Assembly (NCBI RefSeq): GCF_013111185.1
Contig: NZ_WVRE01000001.1
Span: 806,001 to 870,000 of the forward strand
Source of the DNA: Ruegeria sp. HKCCD7303
Lineage (GTDB): Bacteria; Pseudomonadota; Alphaproteobacteria; Rhodobacterales; Rhodobacteraceae
Reading direction: 5' to 3'
Length of the DNA stretch: 64,000 bases
The notes below the pieces were generated by a model. The model was not told the origin of the DNA. It searched no databases and saw nothing but the letters and a program-made list of their open reading frames with translations. This document shows, piece after piece, positions 60,725-64,000 of this stretch; the stretch's first letter is position 1; every line of letters starts with the position of its first letter. The position numbers and the translations under genes were made by a program.

Positions 60725-61558
60725 TCACAGCCACCTCTTGCGGCGGCGATAAGATCGCACGTCGCGGAAGCTTTTGCGGCCTTCATCTGACATGCCGAGG
60801 TAGAATTCTTTCACATCTGGGTTTTCGCGCAGCTCGGAAGCAGGGCCATCCATCACCACGCGCCCGGATTCCAAAATGTATCCGTAATGTGCAAACCGCA
60901 GAGCCACGTTTGTATTCTGTTCTGCCAAAAGGAAGGACACGCCTTCTTTTTCGTTCAGGTCCTTCACAATGCCGAAAATCTCTTCGACCAGCTGCGGCGC
61001 AAGACCCATCGAGGGCTCGTCCAGCAGGATCGTTTCAGGTCGCGACATCAAGGCCCGACCCATCGCGACCATCTGTTGCTCACCGCCCGAGGTATAGCCC
61101 GCTTGCGACTTGCGACGTTCTTTGAGGCGCGGGAAATAATTATAGACCAGTTCCAGATCCTGCTGAACCGCTGCGGACCCATCTTTGCGGGTATAGGCCC
61201 CCGTCAGCAGGTTTTCTTCAACAGTCAGGTGTTCAAAACAGTGGCGGCCTTCCATCACCTGGATGACGCCTTTTTCCACCAGATCAGCCGGATCGCTTTC
61301 ATGCACGCTTACACCGCGATACTTGATCGACCCTTTCGTGACCTCTCCGCGTTCCGAATGCAGCAGGTTCGACACAGCCTTGAGCGTTGTCGTTTTGCCA
61401 GCGCCATTGCCGCCCAGCAATGCCGTGATGCCCCCTTTTGGAACAGTCAGGCTGACGCCCTTCAGCACGAGGATTACGTGATTGTAGATCACCTCGATAT
61501 TGTTGACTTCAAGCAGGGTTTCCGCCTGCACGTCAGTGGTATTTGCCGCATCCAGCAT
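60725..61558 (-). CDS. Branched-chain amino acid-type ABC transporter ATPase (LivF)
   Basis: A 277-residue ATP-binding subunit. Walker A GGNGAGKTTT, signature TSGGEQQMVAMGRALMSRP, Walker B ILLDEPSMGLAP and the switch His (here in AEQNTNVALRFAHYGY) are present. The LivF-type HHCFEHLTVEENLLTGAY region is recognised. It pairs with the binding protein and LivM upstream. The linked CoA ligase suggests an aromatic acid rather than leucine as substrate, which is inference. Confidence 0.94.
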   Translation of the reverse strand: MLDAANTTDVQAETLLEVNNIEVIYNHVILVLKGVSLTVPKGGITALLGGNGAGKTTTLKAVSNLLHSERGEVTKGSIKYRGVSVHESDPADLVEKGVIQVMEGRHCFEHLTVEENLLTGAYTRKDGSAAVQQDLELVYNYFPRLKERRKSQAGYTSGGEQQMVAMGRALMSRPETILLDEPSMGLAPQLVEEIFGIVKDLNEKEGVSFLLAEQNTNVALRFAHYGYILESGRVVMDGPASELRENPDVKEFYLGMSDEGRKSFRDVRSYRRRKRWL

Positions 61559-61669
61559 CAGCGCGTGTCCTCATGCCTGCCCAGCTTGGGGCGTCTGTAA
61601 GGAACGGCAGCGAAACCGCCACTCCGAATGTTAGGGTGCCCCGGATAGGTTCCGGGACACTGGGTTGGC

Positions 61670-62953
61670 TTACTCGCAGCGCTGCGAGATGTTGTTTTCA
61701 GCCGCATAGGCTGCCGAGTCTTCCTCGATCAGCGCGTTGATGACCTCGACGTCAGTTGGCTTGAAATCCTGAACAGGGTTCCATGTTCCAGCGGCTGCAT
61801 CCCACTGAACAACACCAACAAGACCCGGACCGCCATGATTGTCACATGAGACCGAGAACTCGGGCCCGAACCCTGCCATGCCCAGCGCTTCCATCTTGGC
61901 GTTGGTGATTTCAAGCGCTTCCATGCCATCGCGCATCATCGACGCGTCGATATCTGCTGTGCCATGCATCTCTTGTGCAGTTTTGACCGCCTCGGCTGCC
62001 AGCATCGCCGCATAGAGACCGCGATTATACTGCACCGTGCCCAGCTGATCGCCTGCACCTGCGGCCTTACCAGAATCGACAACGTATTTCTGCAGGTCCT
62101 CATAAACCGGGTAGTCGTCACCCAGACCGGTGAAGGTCAGCGCCTTGTAGCCGGTGGCCTTTTCACCTGCGGGTTGCACGTCGAATTCAGCACCAGACCA
62201 CCAGACACCGATGAAGTTTTCCATCGGGAAACGGATGTTGGCAGCTTCCTGAACCGCAACTTGGTTCATGACACCCCAGCCCCACATGATGACAAAGTCA
62301 GGCTTTTCACGACGAATTTGCAGCCACTGCGACTTCTGCTCCTGACCGGGGTGGTCGACAGGAAGCAGTGTAAGGTCATAGCCATGCTTTTCGGCCAGTG
62401 TCTCGAGCGTGCGGATCGGCTCTTTGCCGTAGGCCGAGTTGTGATAGACCAGCGCAATCTTCTTGCCGCTCAGGTCTCCGCCATTGCTGTCCAACAGATA
62501 GTTGATCGCGCCGGATGCACCGTTCCAGTAGTTGGCAGGATAGTTGAACACATGGCTGAACACTTTACCGTTCGCCGCTGAGGTTCGGCCATATCCCATC
62601 GTGTGCAGAGGAATGCCATCAGCCGTCACTTTTGGGATCAGCTGATACGTGATGCCGGTCGACAACGGCTGATACACCAGCGCGCCTTCGCCCTTGGTCG
62701 ATTCATAGCATTCCACACCTTTTTCGGTGTTGTACCCGGTTTCGCATTCCAGCACGCGGGCAGGAACGCCACCGATGCCGCCATCGCGTTCGTTCAGCAG
62801 GGTGAAATAGTCGGCATAACCGTCAGCAAACGGGATACCGCCTGCAGCATAAGGGCCAGTCCGGTAGCTGAGCGACGGGAACACAAGGTCGGCCATGACC
62901 GGACCTGCGGCCATCACGGCGCCCAGCGCCAGGGTTGCCAGTTTCTTGTTCAT
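61670..62953 (-). CDS. ABC transporter substrate-binding protein
   Basis: A 427-residue periplasmic protein with a signal peptide (MNKKLATLALGAVMAAGPVMA). The type I periplasmic-binding fold of the Leu/Ile/Val group is visible (YRTGPYAAGGIPFADGYADYF, GKKIALVYHNSAYGKEPIRTLE, NFIGVWWSGAEFDV). It delivers the substrate to LivH/LivM. It is 76 bases after livM and 111 bases before livF on the same strand. Confidence 0.93.
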   Translation of the reverse strand: MNKKLATLALGAVMAAGPVMADLVFPSLSYRTGPYAAGGIPFADGYADYFTLLNERDGGIGGVPARVLECETGYNTEKGVECYESTKGEGALVYQPLSTGITYQLIPKVTADGIPLHTMGYGRTSAANGKVFSHVFNYPANYWNGASGAINYLLDSNGGDLSGKKIALVYHNSAYGKEPIRTLETLAEKHGYDLTLLPVDHPGQEQKSQWLQIRREKPDFVIMWGWGVMNQVAVQEAANIRFPMENFIGVWWSGAEFDVQPAGEKATGYKALTFTGLGDDYPVYEDLQKYVVDSGKAAGAGDQLGTVQYNRGLYAAMLAAEAVKTAQEMHGTADIDASMMRDGMEALEITNAKMEALGMAGFGPEFSVSCDNHGGPGLVGVVQWDAAAGTWNPVQDFKPTDVEVINALIEEDSAAYAAENNISQRCE

Positions 62954-63029
62954 CGGGTGTCTCCTCCCTTGATTAATCCGATGTTGGTTTTCGGGCTTGT
63001 TGCACCCGTCTTTTCGTTGGACCGGCCCC

Positions 63030-64000
63030 TCAATGCGGGAACGGCCAGAGTCTGAGTTTCTCTTTGGCCACGCGCCACAATTGGGCCAGCCCGTGTGGTT
63101 CGAGGATCAGGAACATGATGATCAGTGCACCCACAATCACGAGGTTAAGGTGCGCCACGATATCTGTCGGCCAGCCAAGCAGGTCGACGCCAAGCAGTTT
63201 TAGAACCACAGGCAGCAAAACCAGGAAGGCCGCCCCGGCGAATGACCCAAAGATCGAGCCTAACCCGCCAATAATCACCATGAACAGCACCAGGAATGAT
63301 TTCTGGATACCAAAGACCTCACCCACTTCGACCGCACCCAGGTAAACCGCAAAGAACAGCGCGCCCGAGATGCCGACAAAGAACGAACTGACGGCAAATG
63401 CAGTGAGCTTGGCCTTGAGCGGGTTCACTCCAATGATTTCGGCTGCGATGTCCATGTCGCGGATCGCCATCCAGGTCCGACCCGTTGTTCCACGGGTCAG
63501 GTTACGCGCAATTATGGCGCAGACTGTCAGGAAGATCAGGCAGAACAGGTATGTGGCCCAGGCCGGCGCATTCGGACCGGTGATGATGATGCCGAACACG
63601 TCCCGCTCGGGCGCGTTGATCTGACCTGATGCCGAATAGTTGTAGAACCACGGCACCCGGTTGAAGAGCCAAACCAGAAAGAACTGTGCCGCCAACGTGG
63701 CCACGGCCAGATAAAACCCTTTGATTCGCAGTGACGGTAAGCCGAACAAAACGCCCACAAAGGCTGTTATGCCCCCGGCAAGGATCACGTGGATGAACAT
63801 GCTCACATCGGGGAAAGCGGTCATCAGCTTGTAGCAGGCATAGGCCCCGACCGCCATGAAACCACCGGTGCCCAGGCTGACCTGTCCGCAATAGCCCACC
63901 AGAATGTTCAGCCCGATCGCGGCAATCGCATAGATCAGGAACGGCAGCAGCAGCGCGTTGGCCCAATAGTCGTTGATGATGAAGGGAATAATACCAAAAG
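63030..64000 (-). CDS. ABC transporter permease LivM, 5' end beyond window
   Basis: The frame is open through the right edge, so the start is outside. About 323 residues are visible with eight or more helices and the family blocks NILVGYCGQVSLGTGGFMAVGAYA (as 'GYCGQVSLGTGGFM'), FLVWLFNRVP, and the EAA-like MAIRDMDIAAEIIGVNPLKAKL. It forms the channel with LivH, which probably lies just outside the window together with livG. Confidence 0.93.
   Translation of the reverse strand, partial: FGIIPFIINDYWANALLLPFLIYAIAAIGLNILVGYCGQVSLGTGGFMAVGAYACYKLMTAFPDVSMFIHVILAGGITAFVGVLFGLPSLRIKGFYLAVATLAAQFFLVWLFNRVPWFYNYSASGQINAPERDVFGIIITGPNAPAWATYLFCLIFLTVCAIIARNLTRGTTGRTWMAIRDMDIAAEIIGVNPLKAKLTAFAVSSFFVGISGALFFAVYLGAVEVGEVFGIQKSFLVLFMVIIGGLGSIFGSFAGAAFLVLLPVVLKLLGVDLLGWPTDIVAHLNLVIVGALIIMFLILEPHGLAQLWRVAKEKLRLWPFPH

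Overview
The window looks like a chromosomal segment of a Rhodobacterales (Roseobacter-group) alphaproteobacterium. The evidence is the petABC cytochrome bc1 operon, a petP/petR regulator pair, an RFN-controlled type II lumazine synthase, the HDAC-xseB-ispA-dxs cluster, DUF2794 and DUF2189 genes, a PetB/PetC style typical of the group, and a repeated intergenic hairpin element after several genes. No rRNA and no CRISPR array were seen.

Layout. (1) 1 to about 11,289 is an accessory, visibly AT-richer and gene-poor region abutting the 3' end of tRNA-Lys(TTT). It holds a partial DUF5681 gene, three small paralogous genes starting M(S/T)I(K/R)xRLxxLE, a lipoprotein, a tyrosine recombinase, two small proteins sharing a WPEQ C-terminus, a SRAP (abasic-site protein) gene with a downstream SLOG-fold gene behind a candidate LexA box, a secreted nuclease plus a decayed copy of its 3' end, an SH3 protein with a 40-residue membrane protein upstream, a HigA-like mini-gene, and a Fic protein. 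It also has a family of hairpins carrying ACCCCCTC and a candidate structured RNA. I read it as an integrated element, or stacked remnants of several. (2) 11.5 to 23.3 kb is core metabolism: dapF-mtaB, petABC, a cytochrome c, GST, PaiB-like protein, FMN riboswitch-ribH2, aroC, HD hydrolase, DMT transporter, cobO. (3) 23.5 to 34.1 kb: phoD behind a three-unit Pho box, an AraC regulator, ilvE, petP-petR, HDAC-xseB-ispA-dxs, DUF2189. (4) 34.4 to 41.6 kb, bracketed by tRNA-Thr(CGT) and tRNA-Arg(CCT): a four-gene, start-stop-overlapping arsenic operon (ArsR-ArsC fusion, GAPDH, ArsJ, ACR3), then an NTF2-like protein, an alpha/beta hydrolase and an AraC regulator. (5) 41.7 to 51.3 kb: LacI regulator and YcaQ-like glycosylase, FAH hydrolase, HpaR/HpaI pair, DUF3095 cyclase-like protein, MFS, glycosyltransferase, asd. 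(6) 51.7 to 64 kb: an unknown membrane-anchored protein, EEP phosphatase, beta-carbonic anhydrase, an HPt-like protein, M17 peptidase plus NlpC/P60, an iron-type permease, and a branched-chain/aromatic-type cluster (PaaK-like ligase, LivF, binding protein, LivM running off the right edge).

How genes work together. The ars operon couples sensing, arsenate reduction, arsenite efflux and the GAPDH/ArsJ route for arsenate. petP-petR, which in Rhodobacter capsulatus lies directly before petABC, is here about 11 kb away beside ilvE. The island's SRAP-SLOG pair and the divergent WPEQ gene share one short promoter region with a LexA-like site, suggesting a DNA-damage-induced module. All functions are read from sequence motifs and family knowledge; no database search was possible.
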